Below, piece after piece: positions 52,847 to 61,270 of a stretch of DNA of 64,000 nucleotides. The notes under the pieces are model-generated. The model was not told the origin of the DNA. It was given only the letters and a program-made list of their open reading frames with translations, and ran no database searches. How positions within the stretch are numbered: the stretch's first letter is position 1; each line of letters starts with the position of its first letter. This DNA comes from Nitrosopumilus sp. b1 (lineage in GTDB: Archaea; Thermoproteota; Nitrososphaeria; Nitrososphaerales; Nitrosopumilaceae). The DNA lies in assembly GCF_014078545.1 (NCBI RefSeq), contig NZ_MU078707.1:1-64000 (forward strand), read 5' to 3'. Position numbers and translations under genes: made by a program.

Positions 52847-54040
52847 TTATAATGCTTTGAATTCTTCGCTCCACTTGTAGTATGCGCGAATCATTTCCAT
52901 TGAAACACTTGGCTTTCTTTTTGACATGATATCCCTAAAGTCAGCCATAGATAGATCGCGTGGTTGTGTAGCTTCTTCACCTTCAACTGGTTCATGATAA
53001 TCAGGAGAGCTAAACAACTCATGAACTGCCTTTAGTTGCGCACCTTGGCATACATCTTTGATATCACTGGCACTGTATCCATCAAAGAGTTTTGCAAGCT
53101 CTTGTGACTTTACTTTTAGATCTTTTCTGAGTGGTGCAGTGTATAGCTCAAAGAGATTCTGTCTTGCCTCAAGTGATGGCAATGTAACATAGATTCTCTT
53201 TTGGAATCTTCTAAGGAATGGCCAATCCAAACTCCATGGTTTGTTTGTTGCACCAATAACATACATCTTGATGTCTTTACCTTTTCCATTGACACCATCC
53301 ATCTCAGTTAGGAATTGGTTTTTAGTTCTGATTTCTCCACCTACTTCACCATTTCGTGCTCCAAGTAGGGAATCAATCTCATCAACAAATAGAATGACTG
53401 GCTTGTTTTCTTTTTCTGCATGACTTCGAGCCATGTGGAATAATTTTGATACGTTCTTTTCTGCCTCACCTAACCATTTGCTCATCAGTGCGGATGCATC
53501 AACGTTGATAAAATAACCGTCAAGCTCACTAGCTGTAGCTGCTGCAAGAATTGTCTTTCCACATCCAGGTGGTCCATACAGGAGCAGTCCACGTGGCCAT
53601 CCAAGTGGGAACAGGTCTGGCCTCTTTGTTGGATAAACAATAGATTCTCGTAATGCATTTTTTGCATCATCTAATCCGATTACTTCATTCCAGCTAACAT
53701 CTGGCTTTTCCTTCATTATAAGGTCATCAAAATCATTTAGCTCTTGTTGGTGTGAAACAGATTTTTTTTGCTCTTCTGGAGATGCCTTTGGGTCTACTGC
53801 AGGCTCTACACCGTGAGCCTCTTGCAGTGCTTTAATTCTATTATGATACGACGTGGTCCTGTCTTTGTAAATTGGATTTAGTTTGCTAGTAGGGTATAAT
53901 CTCATTAGTTTTACCAGTGAGTCTATTGCCTTTTGATAATTGGCAATTGCCATTCCGCGAGCACCTTGTGAATCGAACTTTATAGCATCAGACGCATATC
54001 TGCTTGCGCTATTTTCTAATTCTTGCGGTGCTAGACTCAT
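52847..54040 (-). CDS. cdvC: Cell-division AAA ATPase CdvC (Vps4 homologue)
   Basis: 397 residues. An N-terminal MIT domain (about 1-80, ALNYQKAIDSLVKLMRLYP-like helices) is followed by a linker with PDVSWNEVIGLDDAKNALRE. The AAA domain has Walker A GPPGCGKTILA, Walker B ILFVDEIDSLLG and sensor region NKPW. A Vps4 C-terminal helix ends MEMIRAYYKWSEEF. It remodels ESCRT-III filaments in thaumarchaeal division. The ESCRT-III-like gene lies upstream on the same strand. Confidence 0.93.
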   Translation of the reverse strand: MSLAPQELENSASRYASDAIKFDSQGARGMAIANYQKAIDSLVKLMRLYPTSKLNPIYKDRTTSYHNRIKALQEAHGVEPAVDPKASPEEQKKSVSHQQELNDFDDLIMKEKPDVSWNEVIGLDDAKNALRESIVYPTKRPDLFPLGWPRGLLLYGPPGCGKTILAAATASELDGYFINVDASALMSKWLGEAEKNVSKLFHMARSHAEKENKPVILFVDEIDSLLGARNGEVGGEIRTKNQFLTEMDGVNGKGKDIKMYVIGATNKPWSLDWPFLRRFQKRIYVTLPSLEARQNLFELYTAPLRKDLKVKSQELAKLFDGYSASDIKDVCQGAQLKAVHELFSSPDYHEPVEGEEATQPRDLSMADFRDIMSKRKPSVSMEMIRAYYKWSEEFKAL

Positions 54041-54079
54041 TATCTATTCAGGCATAAGTTTAGCTATAGGTTGGTATCC

Positions 54080-54538
54080 TTAGGTGTAAACAGGGATCGA
54101 AGATTTGGTTAAATTAATTGAACCATTTTTCTTAGAATCAACCTCATCAGGTTCTGGGCGGCGTTTTTGGGTTTCATTTAGAACGAAATTATCAGATACG
54201 TTTCCCTGTAGCTCCTTGATATTTTTTGTATGATCTTCAGCAGACATTACTAGCTCATCAATCTGATCATTTAGGTCGCCAAGCGAATATGATGAATTAT
54301 TCACAATGTCTACAAAATCTTTTAAAAGCGAGTGCACTACCTTGCGTTCTTCATATTTACAAAGTAGATAATCTGCAAACTGGAGAATTTTATTAAAATC
54401 CTGCAGCTCCTCGTAAGTTAGTTTTTCAATCTTTTTCTCATCATCTAGTTGGCCCAATTTTTTTTCTACAATGTTAGAGAATCTTCTTACCTTTTCCAAA
54501 TCCTTTTGAGTGTCCCTAGAGTGATGCAGTATTGTCAA
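54080..54538 (-). CDS. Coiled-coil protein, possible ESCRT-III-associated
   Basis: 152 residues, helical throughout with heptads (EKVRRFSNIVEKKLGQLDDEKK, FNKILQFADYLLCKYEERK). The C-terminus ends in a Pro/Lys-rich, disordered tail. It overlaps the ESCRT-III-like gene by 4 bases (ATGA), so it is probably co-expressed with it and cdvC. It could be a CdvB-like fragment or a partner; no firm family assignment. Confidence 0.6.
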   Translation of the reverse strand: MTILHHSRDTQKDLEKVRRFSNIVEKKLGQLDDEKKIEKLTYEELQDFNKILQFADYLLCKYEERKVVHSLLKDFVDIVNNSSYSLGDLNDQIDELVMSAEDHTKNIKELQGNVSDNFVLNETQKRRPEPDEVDSKKNGSINLTKSSIPVYT

Positions 54539-55098
54539 GTATCAGATAGTTTTGGAAAATCTAGATTAGGGTACTGCTTGTTTATTTTAGAGTCCACCAT
54601 CAATTTTGCTTCATCTAGTATTAGCCATGAGGCATTGTTGTGTTCTGAAAAATCAAATTTTGCACCAGTTATAGTGCCTGAGTCCATCACCACACTGCCC
54701 AAAACAGTAGATAATTCAGATAATTCATGACTGGTCTTTGGCATTATCTCATAAAGACTGGCGCTGATAGTACGGATTACTAGAATTGCAGAAGGTAAAA
54801 CTGCTGGAAATGTATCAATTGTGGATAAATTTTGAATTTTTTTATAAATTTGATTCAGTGATTCTATTGCAAAAGAGATTGTCTTTTCAGTTTCTATTCT
54901 TGCGAGGTCTTCTTTTTCATAATCGGTGCTATTCTTTAATGTAGATGTATTCACCTTATTGAGTACAGATTGTTCCTTTTTTAATTCTGAGAGTAGTTCT
55001 GAGAAGCGGTCAATGGTATATGATAACCGCGGCATGATTGTGGAATTGTAGGAGATATGGGGGTATCTATAGCCACTACCAAACCGCTGTGTCATCAT
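54535..55098 (-). CDS. ESCRT-III-like (CdvB/Snf7-type) protein
   Basis: 187 residues. The central part, PAVLPSAILVIRTISASLYEIMPKTSHELSELSTVLGSVVMDSG, has the alternating helix pattern of the CdvB/Snf7 fold; the N-terminal helices (residues 30-90) are charged and long. The C-terminal tail could hold a MIT-interacting motif for CdvC, which is encoded nearby. It is one of several CdvB paralogues expected in Nitrosopumilus-type archaea. Assigned on pattern only. Confidence 0.65.
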   Translation of the reverse strand: MMTQRFGSGYRYPHISYNSTIMPRLSYTIDRFSELLSELKKEQSVLNKVNTSTLKNSTDYEKEDLARIETEKTISFAIESLNQIYKKIQNLSTIDTFPAVLPSAILVIRTISASLYEIMPKTSHELSELSTVLGSVVMDSGTITGAKFDFSEHNNASWLILDEAKLMVDSKINKQYPNLDFPKLSDT

Positions 55099-55257
55099 AA
55101 TGTGTAAGAATCAAAAATTTGCTATATCAGGACAATGTAATTTCGGAATTAGTAACTGCAGTGACACTATTCTGAGGATACATTTTGTAATTTTTTTGAG
55201 CATTTGTGCAAAGGAATTTAGCTTTGAGTCTTACCTAATGATTAGTATATAGAAATC

Positions 55258-56415
55258 ATGGTCGATGAGAATGCTTTATCAGTTAGCCTAGAGGAATTTG
55301 GACTCAGCAAGTACGAATCAAGAGCATATGTCAGCTTACTTACAAAGGGAAGCATTTCTGCAAGTGAGTTATCATATTATTCTGAAATTCCAAGAACCAA
55401 GGTTTATCCTGTGTTATTAAAATTAGAGAAAAAAAGGCTAGTTATTCTATCAAAGAGTAAACCAATCATCTGCACACCAATTGCACCAGAAGATGCATTT
55501 GATGATATTGTACATGAACAGATTAACAAAGTAAATGCAATGAATAGTCTCGTATCAAATTTAAAACAAGTAAATGAGGCAAGCAAAAAATCTCGTGGTT
55601 CTGAAGAGAAGCGATACTTTCATGTCTCTGCAAATAATGTATTGAACCAGTTACGAACTATGATTGATGGTTCAAAGAGTTCAATTCAGATTATGGCAGA
55701 CCAATGGGGAATGGGCTTGTTAGCAGAATGCAAAGATGAGTTACTCTCTGTTTTACGACGAGGGCTCGAAGTTAAACTAATCATTCCTTCAACGTTGATT
55801 GGTTCTGAATCATTTAAGATAATTCCAAATGAAGTAAAGATTCGCATATCAGAGACAACGCAAAACTGCTTTATCTTTGATCAAACAGAGCTGCTAATAA
55901 TAGATAGTGATAATGGAAAGGGTGCAACCTTTTCATCAACAGACATACTTGGAGCAAATCAAACAAAGTTATTTGCCCAAGTTTGGAAGAGTGGAATCAA
56001 AGTAAACAGTATGTTTGATATGACAAAGGCAGAGGCTCAGGAAATTTACAGAATTATTAAATTGGTAAATGAGGGAGCTTTAGGTCATCTACTCACCACT
56101 ACAATATCATCAAAGGATTCTCAAACTGAAATTCTCAAGATGCTTGAAAGTAACGGTGTAAACATCAAAGAAAAGACATTAGATGATGTTTTGGAAATCA
56201 TGGATGTTGCACTAGAAATAATGTGTTCAGGCAGAGTTACATTTGATACTAAAAATAAAAACATCTCAATAGAGTCAAAGATGAATAGCGGTCACTCTTT
56301 ACCATGGGTAATGATACTAGATGAATACCTAAAGAGTAACGGATACAAGACTCGCCTTGTATACCAAAGCCAGCAGCAAAAAGGCGAAAAGACACACATT
56401 AAGATCAGCTCTTAA
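55258..56415 (+). CDS. TrmB-family transcription regulator
   Basis: 385 residues. A winged-helix N-terminus (SLEEFGLSKYESRAYVSLLTKGSISASELSYYSEIPRTKVYPVLLKL shape) is the TrmB motif. The central part (about 110-245) resembles the PLD-like or sugar/effector-binding domain; the C-terminal 100 residues are an added domain. TrmB proteins control sugar and other genes in archaea. Effector unknown. Confidence 0.87.
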   Translation: MVDENALSVSLEEFGLSKYESRAYVSLLTKGSISASELSYYSEIPRTKVYPVLLKLEKKRLVILSKSKPIICTPIAPEDAFDDIVHEQINKVNAMNSLVSNLKQVNEASKKSRGSEEKRYFHVSANNVLNQLRTMIDGSKSSIQIMADQWGMGLLAECKDELLSVLRRGLEVKLIIPSTLIGSESFKIIPNEVKIRISETTQNCFIFDQTELLIIDSDNGKGATFSSTDILGANQTKLFAQVWKSGIKVNSMFDMTKAEAQEIYRIIKLVNEGALGHLLTTTISSKDSQTEILKMLESNGVNIKEKTLDDVLEIMDVALEIMCSGRVTFDTKNKNISIESKMNSGHSLPWVMILDEYLKSNGYKTRLVYQSQQQKGEKTHIKISS

Positions 56416-56446
56416 ATTTAAAAACAAGTCAAATTCTTGATTACTT

Positions 56447-56899
56447 GTGATTGATGAAAAGATCGAATCATTAGGAATTACTTTACCGGATCCACCAACT
56501 CCAGCAGGATCCTACATTCCAGTAGTGGTTACTGGAAATCTAGCATTCGTATCAGGACAGATTCCAATGCAAAACGGAAAGGTCCTCTTTACCGGTAAAG
56601 TGTCTAATGATAATATTGATGAGGCAAAAAAATCAGCAAAAATTTGCGCTATCAATATTTTGGCACAACTAAAACGAGAATTAGGTAATCTAGATAGAGT
56701 GACACGAATCGTCAGATTATCTGGATTTGTAAATTCAACTCCAGATTTTACTGCACATCCCAAAGTCATCAATGAGGCATCTGATCTAATCCATGAAATT
56801 TTTGGAGAGAAAGGAAAGCATGCAAGAATTGCGCTGGGAGTATCGGCGCTTCCACTTGATTCTATGACTGAAATTGATGCAATAGTAGAGTTTTCTTAA
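56447..56899 (+). CDS. RidA-family (YjgF/YER057c) protein
   Basis: 150 residues. The fold blocks VVVTGNLAFVSGQIPMQNGKV, AKICAINILAQLKRELGNLDRVTRIVRLSGFVNSTPDF and ARIALGVSALPLDSMTEIDAIVEF match the YjgF clan. The common catalytic Arg is replaced within the ARIALGVSALP segment context. It removes reactive enamines/imines from branched-chain amino acid and threonine metabolism. The start is GTG with a TTAAATTTAAA box 24-30 nt upstream. Confidence 0.92.
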   Translation: MIDEKIESLGITLPDPPTPAGSYIPVVVTGNLAFVSGQIPMQNGKVLFTGKVSNDNIDEAKKSAKICAINILAQLKRELGNLDRVTRIVRLSGFVNSTPDFTAHPKVINEASDLIHEIFGEKGKHARIALGVSALPLDSMTEIDAIVEFS

Positions 56900-56953
56900 A
56901 TTTCTAAAAACATTTGGAGATTTTTTTAAATAAATTTTAGAAGAATAGATACC

Positions 56954-57151
56954 ATGACACAGACATGCAAAGGATTGTGTTTTAGATTCAAAGAATCAGG
57001 AGTTGTTGGGAAACTACGATATAAGATTGGACAAAAATGGTGTTCTCTGTGTGCATTATTCTTCTTTACACAAGAGCACATGTGTCCATGTTGTAAAACA
57101 AGATTACGCTCAAAACCAAGAAGTAAAAACTACGAAGTATCAAGAATTTAA
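56954..57151 (+). CDS. Small zinc-ribbon-like protein
   Basis: 65 residues. Cysteines lie as C-X3-C...CSLC...CPCC (TCKGLC, WCSLCALFF, MCPCCKTRLRSKP), which fits a bound zinc, with a basic tail. The ATG at 56954 follows a TTTTTTAAATAAAT tract by about 25 nt. It is thaumarchaeal in style; function unknown. Confidence 0.75.
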   Translation: MTQTCKGLCFRFKESGVVGKLRYKIGQKWCSLCALFFFTQEHMCPCCKTRLRSKPRSKNYEVSRI

Positions 57152-57212
57152 TTTAAAATAAAAAAGAAAAAGGAAAGAAAAGAACTGGAATCATTTTAGA
57201 TGTTCAGTTAGA

Positions 57213-57263
57213 TTAATTCTGTGGTGGTTGAGTACCTTTTGATTTCTTTTGTTTTTTGTCCAT
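57213..57263 (-). CDS. 16-codon ORF with strong ribosome binding site
   Basis: MDKKQKKSKGTQPPQN, starting at the ATG at 57263 and ending with TAA at 57213. The sequence GAGGAGGTG lies 6 nt before the start, a near-perfect Shine-Dalgarno sequence, unusual in a genome with many leaderless genes. The peptide is short, basic and polar. It may be a leader peptide or a real microprotein; no similarity was recognised. Confidence 0.45.
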   Translation of the reverse strand: MDKKQKKSKGTQPPQN

Positions 57264-57270
57264 ATTGACA

Positions 57271-57297
57271 CCTCCTCATAAAGCACACTCAAGGAGG
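57271..57297 (-). promoter_or_regulatory. Hairpin that contains the ribosome binding site of the 16-codon ORF
   Basis: CCTCCT at 57271-57276 pairs with AGGAGG at 57292-57297. On the minus-strand transcript the AGGAGG of the ribosome binding site is inside the stem and CCTCCT upstream covers it. Such a structure would hide the site from the ribosome until opened. This arrangement resembles translational switches. Direction and function are inferred. Confidence 0.4.
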
Positions 57298-57395
57298 CAA
57301 CTTTCAAAGGGAATAGGCAATACAAAGTAACACTCTTCGCTAGGAGTAGTGTAGACAATGTAAAAGGAACTTTGAAAATTCCGATTTACCATATC

Positions 57396-57418
57396 AGTGT
57401 GCTCGGCAGTTGCACACT
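57396..57418. repeat. Hairpin with 7-bp stem
   Basis: AGTGTGC (57396-57402) and GCACACT (57412-57418) form a perfect 7-bp stem with a 9-nt loop. A second copy of GCACACT at 57283-57289 could compete for the same strand. It is one of several structured segments in the 57152-57659 intergenic region. Confidence 0.45.
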
Positions 57419-57488
57419 ATCAATCCATGAATTAAAAGATATCGCATTCTTTATTCTTTGAAAAATTAGCGTTAAATCTTTCATAGAG

Positions 57489-57507
57489 TTTTGTAATTAT
57501 TACAAAA
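57489..57507. repeat. 19-bp perfect palindrome (operator-like)
   Basis: TTTTGTAAT, one central T, then ATTACAAAA: 9-bp perfect arms. It lies about 155 bp before the secreted-protein gene at 57660. Perfect inverted repeats of this size in AT-rich archaeal DNA commonly bind dimeric winged-helix regulators, but no regulator is known here. Confidence 0.5.
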
Positions 57508-57540
57508 TTAAATGAAAATCTTTTATGGTTTTTTAACCCA

Positions 57541-57557
57541 CGAATAGTTTTGATTCG
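57541..57557. repeat. Inverted repeat CGAAT/ATTCG
   Basis: CGAAT (57541-57545) and ATTCG (57553-57557) flank a 7-bp AGTTTTG. It lies about 35 bp from the larger palindrome and 100 bp before the gene at 57660. It may add to a regulatory region. Weak on its own. Confidence 0.25.
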
Positions 57558-57623
57558 ACAAAACAGATTCTTAATCCAATGACGTAGCAAGTGTTCATCA
57601 GTTAATCAACTGTCATGCAATGC

Positions 57624-57640
57624 TTGGTTTAATCGAGAGA
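57624..57640 (+). promoter_or_regulatory. TATA-like box of the secreted-protein gene
   Basis: GGTTTAATC at 57626-57634 is centred about 28 bp before the ATG at 57660, which suits a leaderless archaeal promoter. The rest of 57152-57659 has no gene apart from the short minus-strand ORF; it holds the hairpins and palindromes listed above. Confidence 0.4.
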
Positions 57641-57659
57641 TCTCATCTATAGCAAATTC

Positions 57660-58214
57660 ATGATTGCCTTAAAACGCAGTTACTTAATTTTGCTCATAGG
57701 TGCAGGAACACTTGTGGCAGGTTCAGTAGTTTTAGGAGTCAATTCTAGTGCGTTAGCAACTGATTTTCTTGCAAACAACCTAATCATAAAGCAAACACAC
57801 CTAGAATCAGGTCAACAACACCAAACAGACATGGTGGCAAAATCAAGCGATACAGTCTCGATTTTGCTTAGAGGTCAACCATTCAATGCACAACTGCAAG
57901 CTACAGTCACTGAAGCTGGTACGGCAGTTTGGCAAACATCATTTAATGGAGACCACATTGGAAACTTCCAACCAGTTGAGGGTCACACCTACAGTATTGT
58001 AATCAAAAATGTAGGTACTGAAACTGCAACGGTTGATGCTATAGTAGGCAATGTTCCATTCTTAGGTCAAGGCAACGGGGATAAACTTGGCAATGTTGCC
58101 GGTACTCTTGCAGGCCTAGGTGTAGGATTTATTGGAATCGCTCTCCTTGTAATAGGCGGAGTAGTATTCTTTGTTGATAGAAGAGCAGTAAAGAAAATTG
58201 CTCCAACTAACTAG
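57660..58214 (+). CDS. Membrane protein with extracellular domain
   Basis: 184 residues. An N-terminal hydrophobic segment (about 7-27, possibly a cleaved signal) is followed by a beta-rich domain of about 100 residues (SVSILLRGQPFNAQLQATV, YSIVIKNVGTETATVDAIVG) and a C-terminal membrane helix (about 152-172, GVGFIGIALLVIGGVVFF) with a basic end. It is probably anchored in the membrane with the domain outside. Function unknown. Confidence 0.8.
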   Translation: MIALKRSYLILLIGAGTLVAGSVVLGVNSSALATDFLANNLIIKQTHLESGQQHQTDMVAKSSDTVSILLRGQPFNAQLQATVTEAGTAVWQTSFNGDHIGNFQPVEGHTYSIVIKNVGTETATVDAIVGNVPFLGQGNGDKLGNVAGTLAGLGVGFIGIALLVIGGVVFFVDRRAVKKIAPTN

Positions 58215-58264
58215 ACTCTAAAACACAATATTTTCTTTTTTTGTTTTCAAGTGGTGGGTATTAC

Positions 58265-59539
58265 CTATACTACTTTGTGAGAGAGACGATGCTTCAAGTA
58301 CGATCTAAATGTCAATAAAGAGAGAAAGATACCAATTGAAGCAATAGTAAATGCTACAGGATAATTTATCGAGTTTGCAACAAAGCCAGATGTGATTGCA
58401 CCCAAGAAGATACCCAATCCCACCATAAAGCTGTTCACACCCAAGAATCTTCCTTCAAAACCTCGCGGTATAGTCTTAAAGAGAATCACAGAGCTTGCAG
58501 TACTAAATATTGAAAATGCAGACACCATTAAACTAGATGAAACGGCAGCAACAATAAATGAATCAAATCCACTTGCCATTGGAATTAGCGCGGATGCAAT
58601 AATTATTCCAAGAATTCTTGGCAAGTATGCAATTTGTGCAGCTCTTTCTTCTGAGATCTTTGAAATCAATTTTGGAACTACAAAAAATATTGCAAGCAAA
58701 GTAATTGTCTGAATTAGATATATGATAAAGACTTGGGAATCAGTAAAGCTGTACTCTTTTAAAAATGGAATAAATGCAGTAAAGTAGATGTTACTTCCAA
58801 AGTAAAAAAGAAAATTTGTAAAATATAGAATTCCAATCTCATGAGACATTTTTCTTTGAAAGAGTGAAGTAAGATGCTTAAAATCGTATTTTTTTGGAAT
58901 CTTGGTAAATATTAACTGAAAATTATAACGATTGTGATTAAAGACGTGCTTTAGACCATAAACAGAATGAACCAAAGTTTCCCTCTCAAGAAAGCTCTTG
59001 CTTCCCACAAGAATACTAAACAGTACTGCACCTGCACTAGTTAATGCACAAAATAGAAAGTATGGCTTCAAATCAAAAAATGAATCCCATACAGATCCTA
59101 CAACAAAGGCAATAAGACTACCAAATCCGGTAAGAATTGAGATGTTTGCAAATAATTTACTCCACTGATTGTTAGGAACAGATTCCATTACAAGAAGTTG
59201 TGTTACAGGGTTTTTACCAATAATAAAGAACCCAGCAATCGAAGAAATGATGAAAACGATACTTAATTCTGTTATAAAAAATAACCAAATACAACATGCA
59301 GTTATTACAGAAAAACTAACGAGTAGAATTATCCTCTTTACGTGATACTTGTCAATTATCTTTCCCCAGAAAATTGATCCAATGGATGAAAATGCATAAT
59401 GCAATCCGATAACAATTCCAACATCAGCTACATTTCCTCCAAGAAATAAAACGTATAACGGTATTGCAATGTGCAGTCCTTCTGCTGCAATGCTGGAAGG
59501 CATGATGAAAAATAACCATTTTTTATTACTTTGAAACAT
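58265..59539 (-). CDS. Major facilitator superfamily transporter
   Basis: 424 residues with about 12 hydrophobic segments. The MFS loop 2-3 motif is seen in the form FWGKIIDKYHVKRIILL. The central loop (about 195-235) is long and basic. Substrate is unknown. It faces the gene at 57660 and precedes a membrane/DUF3179 group in the same direction. Confidence 0.9.
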   Translation of the reverse strand: MFQSNKKWLFFIMPSSIAAEGLHIAIPLYVLFLGGNVADVGIVIGLHYAFSSIGSIFWGKIIDKYHVKRIILLVSFSVITACCIWLFFITELSIVFIISSIAGFFIIGKNPVTQLLVMESVPNNQWSKLFANISILTGFGSLIAFVVGSVWDSFFDLKPYFLFCALTSAGAVLFSILVGSKSFLERETLVHSVYGLKHVFNHNRYNFQLIFTKIPKKYDFKHLTSLFQRKMSHEIGILYFTNFLFYFGSNIYFTAFIPFLKEYSFTDSQVFIIYLIQTITLLAIFFVVPKLISKISEERAAQIAYLPRILGIIIASALIPMASGFDSFIVAAVSSSLMVSAFSIFSTASSVILFKTIPRGFEGRFLGVNSFMVGLGIFLGAITSGFVANSINYPVAFTIASIGIFLSLLTFRSYLKHRLSHKVV

Positions 59540-59589
59540 GAGAAATGCTAGATTATATCATTGACAACTTTCTAATTTTAAGTTACTAA

Positions 59590-60084
59590 TTATCTAAGAT
59601 TCTGTAGTTTGTGAGATTTCTTTTCTTTATACAGCTTGATAGCAGTTAATACATTAAATCCAAAGATGACTAGTAATCCAAGATATGCCAATGGTTGACT
59701 ATACTGAATCAATACAGCAGAAACACCTGTACCTAAAACACTTGGAAGCAAAGATAGAACGTAGAGCCACCAACCACAGCATCCCAATGGAACTAATGAG
59801 AAGAAGGAAAAAAAGGAAGTTAAAGCAGTGCTTCCAGAGTTTCCGCCAAAGGTCTTTCTTTTAACATCTAATCTGCATCCAAGTTTTTTGCTTTGTTCAG
59901 AAAGAAATATCTGAAGTCCAACTCCAATGCCCATTCCAATAATTACAATTGAGTTTAGCTCAAAGGCTGCATTTATTGCAGCAGCAGCTGGTAATGCAGG
60001 AGTTGTAAGCACAACTACTGAAAGATATACAATAATCGTTACAATCCCAACAATAGCAGCTTTTGCAATAGGTTTGAGAGTCAT
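59590..60084 (-). CDS. Four-helix membrane protein of unknown function
   Basis: 164 residues with about four hydrophobic helices (residues 8-28, 45-62, 92-120 and 128-150) and short polar loops. A FFSLVPLGCCGWW segment lies in the third helix. Its start overlaps the DUF3179 gene by 4 bases (ATGA), so the two are translationally coupled. Function unknown. Confidence 0.7.
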   Translation of the reverse strand: MTLKPIAKAAIVGIVTIIVYLSVVVLTTPALPAAAAINAAFELNSIVIIGMGIGVGLQIFLSEQSKKLGCRLDVKRKTFGGNSGSTALTSFFSFFSLVPLGCCGWWLYVLSLLPSVLGTGVSAVLIQYSQPLAYLGLLVIFGFNVLTAIKLYKEKKSHKLQNLR

Positions 60085-61223
60085 TCACCATACACTAATG
60101 TTTGAGGATGAAATGCAACCCATTCAAACCAAAACCCGGGATTAAAACCGAGTCTAGTTAGCTGTGCGTCTTTGAGTGGCCCAGAGATTGCTAAACCATC
60201 ATAGTTCCATTCGGAATTTGTATTTGTATCAATTATTTTTCCATCAGAAAATTCAAAGGTTAGAGTGTGATCAGAAATAGTTCTATCAAATGCCCTAGCA
60301 TTTTCATCATATAATGAAACAAGAAGAAGAGAAGTTTTTTCTATTTCATCATTTATTACAATCATTTCTTCAACATCATTTTGTCTATATGCCTTGTATG
60401 TACCATCCATATCAAATCCCAAAATAATCTCTTTTGGATGCATTCTATCATCATTATTTTCTACTGGAAACATAATTCGATTGTCAGTATAGTAGTTGCC
60501 ATATGGATCAACACCATAAGCCCTAACATGACCAGTATCAGTAGTTAAAACCAATGTATCAGGATGTAATTTCTTCCATTCCCCAAATGATATGACATCA
60601 AAAGGAACAATTTTGAGGGAATGCCCTGTTAGATCACCCTTGATTGCCATACCAAGTGCTTGACTCCAATACGAGCCTGTTAAACGGTCATACATGACAA
60701 GGTTGCTGTTGAATAATTTTCCTGATGTGCCAAACTCTACCGCTATCCCATCTATTATGCGTTCAAAGACTTGATTTGTAAAACATAGAGGACAGTATGT
60801 CACAGATACTGGTACTCCACCTACCTCATCATTTACAATTTCATGCCAGACAAGAATAAACAATGGATATGCCCTTACATCACCATTAATCTCCAAGCCA
60901 ATAACCAAATCAGAATCAGAGAGAGTAGCCTCAGAAGCACGTACAAATTGGGGTTCATCAATTGATGGAATTCCATCAGGCGGAGGACCTCCACTTTTTA
61001 TCTTGTCTAATGGAACAAGATGCTTTTCTCCATTTGTCTCCATAATTTTCATCATAGAGTTTTTTATTTCATTTTCATCTAATGAAAATTCTTCAGAAGG
61101 AACAGAGTCATTTGCTTTAATATTTTGAGTCAGACTATCAGAAAATGCTATCACAATAACAAGAATCAATATTCCCGCACAGCCTCCAATAGAGGCCACT
61201 AGCTTTGAGTTCAAAATTACCAT
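60081..61223 (-). CDS. DUF3179-domain protein, membrane anchored
   Basis: 380 residues. An N-terminal membrane helix (about 8-28) is followed by the DUF3179 domain, with its hallmark VTYCPLCFTNQVFERIIDG, GTSGKLFNSNLVMYDRLTGSYWSQ and the later HVRAYGVDPYGNYYTDN segments. The CPLC cysteines could bind metal or be oxidised. The domain is common in marine archaea and bacteria with no proven role. Confidence 0.87.
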   Translation of the reverse strand: MVILNSKLVASIGGCAGILILVIVIAFSDSLTQNIKANDSVPSEEFSLDENEIKNSMMKIMETNGEKHLVPLDKIKSGGPPPDGIPSIDEPQFVRASEATLSDSDLVIGLEINGDVRAYPLFILVWHEIVNDEVGGVPVSVTYCPLCFTNQVFERIIDGIAVEFGTSGKLFNSNLVMYDRLTGSYWSQALGMAIKGDLTGHSLKIVPFDVISFGEWKKLHPDTLVLTTDTGHVRAYGVDPYGNYYTDNRIMFPVENNDDRMHPKEIILGFDMDGTYKAYRQNDVEEMIVINDEIEKTSLLLVSLYDENARAFDRTISDHTLTFEFSDGKIIDTNTNSEWNYDGLAISGPLKDAQLTRLGFNPGFWFEWVAFHPQTLVYGE

Positions 61224-61270
61224 TATGAAGTCAAGAAATTATTAAAGAATTATTCCAGATTTGAAAAAAT

